DNA of 64,000 nt from positions 1-64,000 of the forward strand of contig NZ_BONC01000020.1 of NCBI RefSeq assembly GCF_016862515.1. The letters are read 5' to 3'. Under the pieces are notes generated by a model. It worked only from the letters and a program-made list of their open reading frames with translations. It did no database searches and was not told the DNA's origin. This DNA comes from Asanoa iriomotensis (GTDB lineage: Bacteria > Actinomycetota > Actinomycetes > Mycobacteriales > Micromonosporaceae). The position numbers and the translations under genes were made by a program. This document shows positions 52,089-62,900 of the stretch, piece after piece (the stretch's first letter is position 1; the number at the start of each line of letters is the position of its first letter).

Positions 52089-52820
52089 GTGGTCAAGATT
52101 CCGTCGTTCGCCCGGCGCGAGGAGAGCGCCGATGTGGACGAGAGCCGCACCGCGACCGATGAGACCGTGGTCCGGGACCGGACCACCGACCGCCAGACCG
52201 AGGTTCCGGACCGCGTCGACGATGCCGACCGCACGCGGCGCGCCGGTCGCGGTGACCGGCCGACGCTGTTCGGTCGGTGGTCCGACCGTGACCGCGGCCG
52301 GGTGAGTGACACGTCGACCGGCCGCGCGACCCCGGTCGCGCCGGTCAGCCCGAGTGCGCCGGCGGGGCCGAACGCGCCGACCGCCGACGAGCGCCGGCTC
52401 GCCGGCACCGACCTGGAGACCGACAAGCGGGTCGACGACACCCGCCCGACCGAGCCGGTCACCGAACCCACCCCCGACGTGGTTCCCGCCGGGCCGCGAC
52501 CGCGCACCAGCATGCTCGCGACGATCAGCCTGATCCTGTCGATGATCGGAGCGTTCTTCGTGCTCAGCGGCGCCCTCGCCGGTTACGGCATCGCCGTGGC
52601 CGCGATCGGCTTCCTGCTGGCGGTGCCCGCGTTCGCCGCGACCCGCAAGCGGCACGTGGCCGGCAAGCTCGACGCCACCCTCGGCCTGCTGATCGGCGGC
52701 GCCGCCGTGGTCATCGGCATCCTCGCCTTCACCGGCACGTTCACCTGGCCGAACACGGACGGTGACTGGGTGGAGCGCCTGCGCGGGTGGCTCGACTCAC
52801 AGTTTGTGGACCGGTTCTGA
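52089..52820 (+). CDS. Hypothetical protein: long charged disordered N-terminus plus membrane segments
   Basis: 243 residues from GTG. Residues 1-135 are rich in Asp, Arg, Thr and Pro with no signal and look disordered. About three hydrophobic segments follow (LATISLILSMIGAFFVLSGALAG, GIAVAAIGFLLAVPAFAAT and LLIGGAAVVIGILAFTG). The tail is TWPNTDGDWVERLRGWLDSQFVDRF. Such proteins are frequent in Micromonosporaceae-type genomes but uncharacterised. An 11-bp hairpin lies downstream. Confidence 0.78.
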   Translation: MVKIPSFARREESADVDESRTATDETVVRDRTTDRQTEVPDRVDDADRTRRAGRGDRPTLFGRWSDRDRGRVSDTSTGRATPVAPVSPSAPAGPNAPTADERRLAGTDLETDKRVDDTRPTEPVTEPTPDVVPAGPRPRTSMLATISLILSMIGAFFVLSGALAGYGIAVAAIGFLLAVPAFAATRKRHVAGKLDATLGLLIGGAAVVIGILAFTGTFTWPNTDGDWVERLRGWLDSQFVDRF

Positions 52821-52908
52821 CGGGCACTTGATCTCTCGGAGCGGCACGGACAATCCGCTCCGGCGAGACCAATGGGTGACGTGGTTCACCGATCCCCTGG
52901 TTGTGCTT

Positions 52909-52933
52909 GGGGGGCAGCGATCCGCTGCCCCCC
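52909..52933. terminator. 11-bp GC hairpin between the hypothetical membrane gene and ddaH
   Basis: GGGGGGCAGCG (52909-52919) pairs perfectly with CGCTGCCCCCC (52923-52933) around a 3-nt loop. It lies 89 nt after the previous stop and 122 nt before ddaH. Likely terminator; no T-run. Confidence 0.65.
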
Positions 52934-53054
52934 ATAACGCTGTCTGGGGCGCGCAACGAATGGTTGGTGGGGCCCGGTCAGCACGCAACGATCTTCCGCA
53001 GGACGCAATTCTTTCCCATGGCCCCCGTCCGACCTGCGCACATAGCGTTGCCGC

Positions 53055-53899
53055 ATGACGTTGGACGCGGTTGGCGGGCGGCGGCGGTACCTCATGTGCC
53101 GGCCGACGTACTTCGCCGTGAATTACAAGATCAATCCGTGGATGGACCCGACCGCGCCCTATGACACGGCGCTGGCGATCGACCAGTGGACCCACCTGCG
53201 GGAGACGTTCGTCGACCTCGGCCACACGGTGGAGGAAATCGACCCGCTGCCCGGTTTGCCCGACATGGTGTTCGCCGCCAACGGTGCGACCGTGGTCGAC
53301 GGGACCGTCCTCGCCGTCCAGTTCCGCGACCCGGAGCGCGCCGACGAGGGGCCGGCCTACCGGTCGTGGTTCGAGCGCGCCGGCTACGCCGTACACGAGG
53401 CGAAGTTCGTCAACGAGGGCGAGGGCGACCTGATGCTCGCCGGCGACGTCGTGCTCGCCGGCACCGGGTTCCGCACCACGCACGCCGCGCACGCCCGCGC
53501 CCAGGAGGTGCTCGGCCGGCCGGTGATCACGCTGCAGCTGGTCGACCCGCGCTTTTACCACCTCGACACCGCGCTGTGCGTGCTGTCGGGTTCCGACGGG
53601 GTCGGTCCGGTTCGCATCGCCTACCTGCCCGAGGCGTTCTCGCCAGGCTCGCAGGCGGTGCTGCGCCGGCTGTTCCCCGACGCGGTGATCGCGACCGTGG
53701 CCGACGCCGAGGTGCTGGCCCTCAACGCGGTCAGCGACGGGTCGACGGTGGTGCTGCCGGTGCAGGCCACCGGGCTGACGGCGGCGCTGCAGGCGCGTGG
53801 TTACCGCACGATCGGTGTAGACATGTCTGAACTACGTAAAGCGGGCGGCGGCCCGAAGTGCTGCACGCTCGAACTGCGTCCGGGCGGAGGGGCCGACTC

Positions 53900-53903
<4 letters not shown>
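53055..53903 (+). CDS. ddaH: Dimethylargininase (DDAH), amidinotransferase superfamily
   Basis: 282 residues. N-terminal MCRPTYFAVNYKINPWMD, the substrate-side GLPDMVFAANGAT, catalytic His169 in RFYHLDTAL, and nucleophilic Cys269 in AGGGPKCCTLEL. This matches bacterial DDAH/ADI-like enzymes, which hydrolyse N-omega-methylated arginine or arginine to citrulline. The rocD gene overlaps its stop (ATGA), so the two steps are linked in arginine/ornithine catabolism. Some close homologues act as arginine deiminase, so substrate is not certain. Confidence 0.88.
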
Positions 53904-55114
<1,211 letters not shown>

Positions 55115-55120
55115 TCATTG

Positions 55121-55172
55121 CACAAACGACGAGCCCGGCGCCTCTGCGGAGGGGCCGGGCTCGTCGTTCGTG
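55121..55172 (+). terminator. Nested hairpin terminator after rocD
   Basis: AACGACGAGCCCGGC (55125-55139) pairs perfectly with 55154-55168. The loop contains CCTC/GAGG, giving a second small stem. CAC/GTG flank the outside. It begins within 10 nt of the rocD stop. Confidence 0.88.
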
Positions 55173-55185
55173 CGGTGAAATCGCA

Positions 55186-55232
55186 GATCTTGGTAGGGAT
55201 TGCTGCTGCAGCAGCAACGAACTACCAAGATC
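55186..55232. repeat. Nested palindromic element: 11-bp arms enclosing an 18-bp palindrome
   Basis: GATCTTGGTAG (55186-55196) pairs with CTACCAAGATC (55222-55232). Between them, TTGCTGCTGCAGCAGCAA (55200-55217) is itself a perfect palindrome. This makes a long hairpin with a CTG/CAG-type core between the rocD terminator and the opposing FHA-gene stop. It may be an additional terminator or a dispersed intergenic repeat unit. Confidence 0.7.
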
Positions 55233-55373
55233 CTGACGTGCGCGAGCTGCGGGCACTGCCCGCCGGATCCTGACCTGGCGGCGACCCCCAGCGGGCCTGG
55301 CAGCGCAGCGAAGCGGAGCGGTGTCCGGCGGGAGCGACGGTCCGGACCACCGCGGGCTCGGGACCCGTCTGGT

Positions 55374-56480
55374 TTATCTGTCGAGGGCGCGCATCGTCGT
55401 GGTCGGCGCCTCGGCCATGACCGAGCTCGGGTTGGTCACGCCGCCGGTGGTCCAGGTGCGCGACCGGGCCACCTGGACGCCCGGGTAGAGCTCGACCACG
55501 TCGCCCATGCCCAGGGCGCGGGCCTGTGACTTCAGGGTGATCCGGTTGTCGTCGTCGATCGAGCCGCCCGGGCGCAGGCCGGTGCCGTTGGTGCTGACGT
55601 CCTGGACCACCAGGTCCGGGCCGTGCAGCTCGAAGCGGACGTGGTTGCGGCTGATCCAGCGGCGGGCCTCGTCGGTGAGCCACTGGCCCAGCATCACGCC
55701 TCGGTCCGGGGCCCGGCCGACCGTGATGGGCTGGTCGGCGGCGACCACGAAGCGCTGCCGGACCACGCCGCCGACCCGAGCCGACATGACCTCGGCCCGC
55801 GGGCGTGGGCCGCCGTCGCCGAGGCGCTGCTCGTGTCGCGGGCAGGTGGGAGCGCCGGTGCGCAGCGTCGGCGGTGGCTGGCCGCCGGGCCGGCCCGCGG
55901 GCTTGGCGCCGTAGGCCGAGCAGCCTGGCTCCGGGCAGCGCCACAGGCGGGACAGCAGCTTCATGCCCACCGGTGACGGGTCGCCCGCGCTGGGTTGCGC
56001 GCCCCCGCCCACGCGGGCGATCAGGGTCGGGCCGCCAGGGCCCGACACCGGGGCGAGCAGCCGGCCCGGCTGGGCCAGCCAGCCGTATCGCTGCCGGGCG
56101 CCGTCGAAGCGGTTGCGGCTCAGGACCGGCAGGCCGAGCAGTTCGGCGACCTCGAGCAGGCGGTCGCCGGGGTCGCGGAGCACCTCGATCCGGCCGTCGT
56201 CGGCCCAGCGGCGCACCACCATGCGTTCGTTGGAGGTCAGGTCCGCGTCGGAGATCAGCCCGCGCGGGGCGATCACGTAGACCGGGACGTTTTCCTCTTC
56301 GAGCTGCCGGCCGAGCGCGTCGACTGCGATGCCGAGGCGCAGCAGCGTCGCCGGGCGGCCGCCGTCGAGGTCGACGAACCGGCTGACCTCGGCCAGGTCG
56401 ACCACCGCGCGGGCCAGGGCCGGGTCGAGGCAGAGCCGGCCCTCGATCGCGTCGAGTACGCGCGATATCTCGAACCTCAT
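55374..56480 (-). CDS. FHA-domain protein with N-terminal NYN/PIN-like region and central zinc ribbon
   Basis: 368 residues. The C-terminal FHA domain (about 250-335) has the phosphothreonine-binding residues: VGRAPDR (Arg256), SRNHV (Ser277, His280) and DVSTNGTGL (Asn298). Residues 180-216 hold a Cys/His set, RCPEPGC and PTCPRHE (Cys182, 187, 213, His216), a likely zinc ribbon. The N-terminal 1-145 (VDLAEVSRFVDLDGG, YVIAPRG, VAELLGLPVLSRNRFDGARQRYGWL) resembles the NYN/PIN nuclease pattern of strand, acidic loop and terminal basic helix, but this is tentative. FHA implies control by Ser/Thr kinase signalling. The PCD gene overlaps its start (ATGA). Confidence 0.8.
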   Translation of the reverse strand: MRFEISRVLDAIEGRLCLDPALARAVVDLAEVSRFVDLDGGRPATLLRLGIAVDALGRQLEEENVPVYVIAPRGLISDADLTSNERMVVRRWADDGRIEVLRDPGDRLLEVAELLGLPVLSRNRFDGARQRYGWLAQPGRLLAPVSGPGGPTLIARVGGGAQPSAGDPSPVGMKLLSRLWRCPEPGCSAYGAKPAGRPGGQPPPTLRTGAPTCPRHEQRLGDGGPRPRAEVMSARVGGVVRQRFVVAADQPITVGRAPDRGVMLGQWLTDEARRWISRNHVRFELHGPDLVVQDVSTNGTGLRPGGSIDDDNRITLKSQARALGMGDVVELYPGVQVARSRTWTTGGVTNPSSVMAEAPTTTMRALDR

Positions 56481-56770
56481 GCGGCTTCCCGGATGATCGT
56501 GTCGATGCGGCTGGCCAGGTCGAGGTCCTTGCGGGTGACGCCGCCAGCCGAGTGCGTGCTCAGCGTGAACAGCAGCCGCCGCCAGCGGATGTCGATGTCG
56601 GGGTGGTGGTCGAGCTCCTCGGCCACCTCGGCGACGCGGTCGACCACCGCGATCGCACCGGGAAAGCTGGCCAGCTCGGCGGTGCGGCTGATCCCCGAGG
56701 GGTCACCCGCCCAGCCGTCGAGCCCGGCCAGCGCCGTCTGAAGTTCGTCGGCGCCCAACACCTCTGCCAC
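56477..56770 (-). CDS. 4a-hydroxytetrahydrobiopterin dehydratase (pterin-4a-carbinolamine dehydratase)
   Basis: 97 residues from GTG at 56770, matching the usual PCD length of about 96-104; an ATG 12 nt upstream is possible. The active-site motif VAEELDHHPDIDIRWRRLLFTLSTHSAGGVTRKD contains the conserved His-His-Pro and later His. It recycles pterin cofactor in aromatic amino acid hydroxylation. No hydroxylase gene is adjacent, so the link to metabolism is open. It overlaps the FHA gene by 4 nt. Confidence 0.9.
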   Translation of the reverse strand: MAEVLGADELQTALAGLDGWAGDPSGISRTAELASFPGAIAVVDRVAEVAEELDHHPDIDIRWRRLLFTLSTHSAGGVTRKDLDLASRIDTIIREAA

Positions 56771-56822
56771 GCACCAGACCATACCGCCCACGCGCATGGG
56801 CGCAATGCCCGTTACGAGCAGC

Positions 56823-57863
56823 TCACGGGCGGTGGTGATGCGCCACCACCGCATGGTGGTCGGCACCGTTCGGGTCCGCGTGAACGAGAGCCGAACCCAG
56901 CCGGGGTACGGCGTGCAGCAGCCGATGTTCGGCGGCCACCGCGATGTCGTGCGCCGCGACCACGTCCAGACGCGCGTCGACCACGATCTCGCACTCCGCC
57001 CGCAGCCGGTGGCCGATCCAGCGCAGCCGCGCGGTGCCGATGTCGAGCACGCCGGCGGTCTCCCGCAGCGTCCGCTCCACGGTGTCGAGCAGGGCGGGGT
57101 CGACGGCGTCCATCAGCCGCCGGTACACCTGCCGCGCGGCGCCGGCCAGCACCACCAGGATCGCCGCGGTGATCAGCAGGCCGACCACCGGGTCCGCCCA
57201 GCGCCAGCCGAGCGCCAGGCCGCCGGCGCCGACCAGGACACCGAGAGAGGTGAAGCCGTCGGTACGCGCGTGCAGGCCGTCGGCGACCAGCGCGGCCGAG
57301 CCGATCCGCCGCCCGACCCGGATCCGGTACTGGGCGACCACCTCGTTGCCGAGGAAGCCGAGCACGCCGGCGAGCGCGACCGCGGGCAGGTGGTCGACGT
57401 CGGCCGGGTTGAGCAGCCGCCGGATCGCCTCCACGGCCGCGAAAACCGCCGACGCCGCGATGAACACCACGATCACGATGCCCGCCAGGTCCTCGGCGCG
57501 CCCGTAGCCGTAGGTGTAGCGCCGGTTCGGGGGCCGCCGCCCGACCACGAACGCGATGAACAACGGCACGGCGGTCAGCGCGTCGGCCACGTTGTGCAGC
57601 GTGTCGCCGAGCAGCGCGACCGAGCCCGACAAGGCGACGACGACGGCCTGCAGCGCCGCCGTCACCGCGAGCACGGCCAGCGAGACCCAGACGGCGCGGA
57701 TGCCGGCCTTGCTGCCCTCTAGCTCGCGGTCGACCTGGTCCGCGGTGTCGTGCGAGTGCGGGCGCAGGGCGTGCCGCAGCCGGTGCCAGCGGCCGGGCTC
57801 GTCGTGCTGGTGCTCGCCCGACCCCGGGGCGTGGTGGTGGCTGGTCACGTGCGGCTCGTGCAT
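56823..57863 (-). CDS. Cation diffusion facilitator family transporter (Zn2+/metal efflux)
   Basis: 346 residues. The His-rich N-terminus (HVTSHHHAPGSGEHQHDEPG) and C-terminus (HHAVVAHHHRP) are suggestive of metal binding. Six helices; helix 2 has GDTLHNVADAL and helix 5 ADGLHARTDGF, each carrying the HxxxD metal-site pair of Zn-transporting CDFs. The C-terminal cytosolic domain follows. It would export Zn2+ or related ions by proton antiport. Confidence 0.93.
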   Translation of the reverse strand: MHEPHVTSHHHAPGSGEHQHDEPGRWHRLRHALRPHSHDTADQVDRELEGSKAGIRAVWVSLAVLAVTAALQAVVVALSGSVALLGDTLHNVADALTAVPLFIAFVVGRRPPNRRYTYGYGRAEDLAGIVIVVFIAASAVFAAVEAIRRLLNPADVDHLPAVALAGVLGFLGNEVVAQYRIRVGRRIGSAALVADGLHARTDGFTSLGVLVGAGGLALGWRWADPVVGLLITAAILVVLAGAARQVYRRLMDAVDPALLDTVERTLRETAGVLDIGTARLRWIGHRLRAECEIVVDARLDVVAAHDIAVAAEHRLLHAVPRLGSALVHADPNGADHHAVVAHHHRP

Positions 57864-57953
57864 GCGGTCATCATCACCCGGCTCGGCCGCCGATTCGCCG
57901 AATGGCTCTTGATCGACGTTTGCCGCTGGGGTGGATCGGGCACGTTTGCCCGC

Positions 57954-58715
57954 ATGCGACGACTAGCGACCTCCGGGCTCGGCGTGTTCGCCGCCCTCTG
58001 CATCGGGCTCGCCGGTTGCGGCACCTCGACCGCACCGGGCGTGGCGCCCACCCCTTCGGCCGGCTCCGGTGAGCCCTCGGCGCCCAGCGCGGCGACCGCG
58101 GAGCTGACCGCCGCCGCCCAGAAGCTCAACGACGACACCGTCAAGGTCACCCTCGAGTCGGCTGCCGTGAGCAGCACGGGCAACCTCGACCCGAAGGCCG
58201 ACAAGGCCACCATGAGCCTGAAGATCGGCACGAACTCCACCGTCGACCTGCGGTCGATCGGCCCGGACGCCTGGCTGCAGGCGACCGGCGTGCCCGGTGT
58301 CGAGCCGGGCAAGTGGCTGCACATCGACGGCGCCCGGCTGTCCGGCACGAGCTTCGACGCGCTGCCCGACGGTGACGCCGCCGGCGCCGGCAAGTTCGTC
58401 GAGCGGATGGCCGACGTCGACAAGTCAGGCGACGGCAGCTACCAGGGCACCATCGACCTGACCAAGGTCGCCGGCAGCGGCGTGTCGGTCGACGTGCTGG
58501 GCGGCAAGGGCAACGCCGTGCCGTTCACCGCGACCGTCGACGACCAGGGTCGGCTCTCGCAGCTGACCATCGACCTGACCTCGATCGACGCGCAGCTCGG
58601 CAAGATGACCACCACGTACTCGGACTTCGGCACGCCGGTCACCGTGGCCGCGCCGCCGGCCGCCCAGGTGGTCGAGGCACCGGAGTCGCTGCTCCAGGCG
58701 CTCGGCGCCAAGTAG
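57954..58715 (+). CDS. LppX/LprAFG-family lipoprotein
   Basis: 253 residues from ATG at 57954. Lipoprotein signal with lipobox IGLAGC (Cys22), then a Pro/Ser/Ala linker. The body follows the LppX_LprAFG pattern: AAQKLNDDTVKVTLESAAV, WLQATGVPGVEPGKWLHIDGARL and VSVDVLGGKGNAVPFTATVDDQGRLSQLTIDLT. Mycobacterial members carry lipids across the envelope in a hydrophobic pocket. A UUCG-loop terminator ends the transcript. Confidence 0.88.
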   Translation: MRRLATSGLGVFAALCIGLAGCGTSTAPGVAPTPSAGSGEPSAPSAATAELTAAAQKLNDDTVKVTLESAAVSSTGNLDPKADKATMSLKIGTNSTVDLRSIGPDAWLQATGVPGVEPGKWLHIDGARLSGTSFDALPDGDAAGAGKFVERMADVDKSGDGSYQGTIDLTKVAGSGVSVDVLGGKGNAVPFTATVDDQGRLSQLTIDLTSIDAQLGKMTTTYSDFGTPVTVAAPPAAQVVEAPESLLQALGAK

Positions 58716-58731
58716 GCATTACTCTCCCCCG

Positions 58732-58768
58732 GCCCGTGCCCCCGCTTCGGCGGGGGCACGGGCTTTTT
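58732..58768 (+). terminator. Strong intrinsic terminator with TTCG tetraloop
   Basis: 14-bp stem: 58732-58745 pairs with 58750-58763, with a TTCG loop and TTTTT tail at 58764-58768. It is the clearest terminator in the window and separates the lipoprotein from the opposing desaturase, whose stop starts at 58770. Confidence 0.96.
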
Positions 58769-59769
58769 CAGCGCCCCACGCTGTCCATGTAGCGCAGCGC
58801 CTGCCGGTAGGAGTCGATCAACCCGGTCCAGTGGTACGGGATGCCGTGCTCGGCGCAGTGTGCCCGCACGATCGGCGCCGCCCGGCGCAGGTTGGCCCGC
58901 GGCATGCTCGGGAACAGGTGGTGCTCGACCTGGTAGTTGAGCCCGCCCAGGGCCACGTCGACCCAGCGCCCGCCGAGCACGTTGCGCGAGGTCAGCACCT
59001 GCTTGCGCAGGAAGTCGAGCTCGTCGGCGGCGGTGAGCACGGGCATGCCCTTGTGGTTGGGTGCGAACGAGAGCCCCATGTAAACGCCCCACAGCGCCTG
59101 GTGCACCGCCATGAAGGCGAACGCCTTGCCGACGGGCAGCACGGCGAAGACGAGGCTCAGGTAGCCGGCGGTGTGCAGGAACAGCAGCAGCGCCTCGGTC
59201 CGGCGGTGCCGCATCGGCACGTTGAACAGCGCCTTGATGCTGGAGACGTGCAGGTTGAGCCCTTCGAGCGTGAGCAGCGGGAAGAACAGCTTGGCCTGGT
59301 TGCGCGCCATCCAACGGCCGAAGCCGGTGCGCTTGGCCGCCTGCTTCTCGGTCCAGACGAGCACGCCCTCGCCGACGTCGGGATCGTGGTCCTCGTGGTT
59401 GGGGTTGGCGTGGTGCCGGTTGTGCTTGTCGATCCACCAGCCGAAGCTGAGACCGGTCGCGAGGTTGCCCGCGGTCAGCCCGGCGACCTCGCTCATCTTG
59501 CGGCTGCGGAACATCTGGCGGTGCCCGGCGTCGTGGCCGAGGAACGCGACCTGGGTGGTGGCCACGGCGAGCAGCGCGGCGACGGCGAGCGTCCACCACG
59601 AGTTGCCGACGAGGACGAAGGTCGCCCAGGCACCGGCGAACAGCAGGCCGGTCAGGCCGATCGTCACCGCGTACCGGCCGGGTCTGCGCCGCATCAGGCC
59701 GGCCCCGGCGATCTCGCGGGAGAGCTGGGCGAAGTCACTTCCGCGTCGTTCCTGGGCGATCACAGTCAT
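58768..59769 (-). CDS. Fatty acid desaturase (acyl-CoA/acyl-lipid, di-iron)
   Basis: 333 residues. Three histidine boxes of membrane desaturases: FLGHDAGHRQM, DKHNRHHANPNHEDHD, and NYQVEHHLFP. Four or so helices surround them. The layout is that of the actinobacterial delta-type acyl-lipid/acyl-CoA desaturases, which introduce a double bond in membrane fatty acids using O2 and an electron donor. No ferredoxin or reductase is adjacent. Adaptive membrane fluidity is the usual role. Confidence 0.94.
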   Translation of the reverse strand: MTVIAQERRGSDFAQLSREIAGAGLMRRRPGRYAVTIGLTGLLFAGAWATFVLVGNSWWTLAVAALLAVATTQVAFLGHDAGHRQMFRSRKMSEVAGLTAGNLATGLSFGWWIDKHNRHHANPNHEDHDPDVGEGVLVWTEKQAAKRTGFGRWMARNQAKLFFPLLTLEGLNLHVSSIKALFNVPMRHRRTEALLLFLHTAGYLSLVFAVLPVGKAFAFMAVHQALWGVYMGLSFAPNHKGMPVLTAADELDFLRKQVLTSRNVLGGRWVDVALGGLNYQVEHHLFPSMPRANLRRAAPIVRAHCAEHGIPYHWTGLIDSYRQALRYMDSVGR

Positions 59770-59903
59770 GCCGTTGAGCCTCCCGGGCTGGGGCTTCTCG
59801 ATGAAGCCAGCGGTCCCCCTAACCGCTGGTAGTGCCAGCCCTACCGGGGTCTCGCCGGTGGATCAGGGTGGTGCGACACACTAACCCACGACGGCTCGCC
59901 GTC

Positions 59904-62900
59904 CTAGGTCATGCGGGCCAGAGCTCCGCGGACCTTGCGGAGGTCGCGGCGCCGTCGCTCGTAGGTCATCGCGACCGAAATCAAGATCAGACCACCACCG
60001 GCGAGGTACGCCCAGCGGGGCAGCAGGTCCCACACCGCCAGCTCGTGGATGGTCAGCACGACCAGCGTGAGTCCGCCGGCCACGACGGGTGCCCGCCAGC
60101 GGCGGTGTGTCCCGATCAGCACGATCGCCACCGCGCCAGCCCCGAGCAGCACGCGCCGGATCAGTTGGCCGTCCGCGACCAGGATCGACGTCAGGCTCGG
60201 CAACAGCGCGGCGGCCAGTCCGGGGCCGAGGGCCAGCCAGCTACCCAGCCGCGGGTCGCGAAGAAGCGCGATATATCCGGCGGCGAGGGCGATTCCGGCC
60301 GCCGGGAGCGTGTAGGCCTCCCGCAGCGCGACGTCCTCCGACAGGAGCAGGAGCCACCAGGCGAGCAACTCGGCGCCGGCGGCGCCGAAACCCAACCGCC
60401 AGCGGGCGCCTTGAGCCGGCAGGACGGCCCGGATGCCGAGCACCGCGCCCCAGATCGTCGCCACGGCCGCGGCTGTCCGGGCGTCGTTCCAGGTGAGCAC
60501 CAGGGCGGGCAGCACGGCGACGTGGCCGAACGCGTCGACGGCCGGTCCCTCGACACCGGGACGCTTCCGGCGCAGCAGGTAGCCCAGGCCGAGCGCGACC
60601 GCCCCGACCGCCAGCACGGGGAAGGACGCCCGGCGCAGGGGGAGGTCCGCGGCGAGCACGGCGGCGACGGCGAAGTTCGTGGCCGCTACGACGGTGGCCA
60701 GCCAGCCCGCCACCCGGGCGACCTCGGCGGTGCCGGCCGCACCCACGACGGCGCCGGCCGCGATGAGCGCACCGAGCGCGGCGAGGGTGGCCGGCTCGGT
60801 CGGCAACAGCCCCGAGAAGCCAGACCCGATGAGGAGCGCCGCCGGCACGACGGCGCCGGCCGCCGACCGCACGGCGGCGGTGAGCGCACAGGCGATGCCG
60901 GCCGCGAGCGCGACCGCCGGCACGACGGGCCACGGCACCGCCGCCACCACCAGCACGGCCAGCAACCCACCCAGCCCGAGGAATCCCGCCAACACGGCCA
61001 GCACACCGGCATGGGCGCCACCGACCAACGGCTGCCCGTCCTGGGCCCCGACCAGCCCCGCATCGGTGGGCGAGCCGTCCGTATCGGCCGGTCGGGTGCC
61101 CGGCGAGCCCTGCTCGTCACCATCATCCGCGCCGTGCGCGATGGGCGAGGACGACGCGTCGCCGCTCTCAATCCCCGACCGCACGACGGCGGACCCTCCC
61201 GCAGTGGCTGGGACACCTCCGCCGGCCGGGTGGGCGAGCGCCGTGTCCGGACGCAGGAACAGGGCCAGCGCGGCGGCCGCGAGGATCAGCAGGGTTGCCG
61301 CCGGGCCCGCGGTGATGTCGAGCGAGTTCGACGGGGTCAGGCCGACGCCCGAAGGCGCACCGGTCCAGGCGTGGTCCCACCAGGCGTAGGGCGCGAACAG
61401 CACCGTGCCCAGCGCCGGCGCAGCCGCGAACAGTGACAGGGCCGCGACGGGGACCGCCGCCACACCGACCACGAGCCGGCCGACCGCCGCCGGCCGGACG
61501 AGCAGCGCGACCGCGAGCACCAGCAGCGCCACGGACGGGTAGACGCCGGCTGGTTCGTCCACCTCGGACAGTGCCGGCCACCCGCCGGCCACCGCCGCGC
61601 AGGTGGCCAGCGCGACCACCGCCGGGGTGGCGTACCCGACGAGCCTGGGCAGTCGACCGAACAGCAGCGTCGCGCCCAGCGGGACGGCGACGGCCGCCAG
61701 CCCCGCGCGGGCCGGCCAGGCACCGCCGGCACCCGCCGCGTAGACCGTTGCGGCAACCGCGGCCGGCACCGCCGCGAGCCCGACCGCGCACCACCACGCC
61801 GCACCCCGCCGGGTCCGGACGGCCGCGGCCGCGCCCAGCAACGCCAGCGCCCCGAACACCGCCGCCGTCGACCACGGCCGGGCCAGCCCCACCACCACGG
61901 CGTGCCCGGCCAGCGCCGCCGCCGCGAGCGTCGTCTCCAGCGCCGGCCGCGCGACCAGCACGACCACCGCCGCCACCGCGAGGTCGAGGGTGGACACTGC
62001 CCACCACGGCATCGCCAGCGACGTCGGCAGGGCCAGCACCACGAGCAGGCCGCCGCCGACGGCGACCGCGGTGCGGGCCGCGGGCGGCACCAGCAGGCCG
62101 AGCGCGACGGCACCGAGCACCAGCGCCACCGGTAGCTGCCAGTCACCGGTCAGCGAAACCGGGCCGCCGGCGACGAACGGCGGCAGCGAGCCCACCATCG
62201 TCTCGACGGCGACGGCCACCGCCATCAGCCCCGGCACCGTCAGGAACGCCCCCGCGGTGATCAGTGCGCCGATCCTGGCGACCCGCAGCCGGAGCGCCAC
62301 GAGCGCGATCGCCAGCACCACTCCGGCGGCGGTCACCAACAGCACCGACTCCGCCAGCACGGTGACCGGCCGGAGCACGGCGACCGCGACGGCCGGCGGC
62401 ACGGTGGCGGCTCCGGCGACGGAGAGCCACCGCACCCGGCCGACCGGGCCCGCCGCCGCCAACAGCACCGCCACCAGCAGCGTCGGGACCCCGGTGAGCA
62501 GGACCGGTGTGCCGTCGTCGAAGACCAGCACCGCGAGGGCGCACACCCCCGAAGCAACCTGTGCGCACCCGAAACCGATCCAGCCCAGCACCCGCAGAGG
62601 CAGGCCCGCGGTCCGGACCAGCGCCAGGTCGAGCGCCGCGGTGCAGGCGAACATCAACGCCCAGCCCCACGCCGTGGCGTCCAGCCAGTACGCGAGCAGC
62701 GGCAGCACGGGCTGCGCCGCCACCAGTGCGGCCAGCCCGGGCGCGCCCAGGCCCGTCAGCCGCCCGTAGGCACTCCCGACCGCGGCGGTCACCACGCATA
62801 CCACCGCCGCGTAGAGAGCGCCGTCGACGGCACCGATGCCGAACAGGTCCGCGTACCAGGCGGCGTACCCGTCGAGCACCACCAGCAGCATCCCCAGCGC

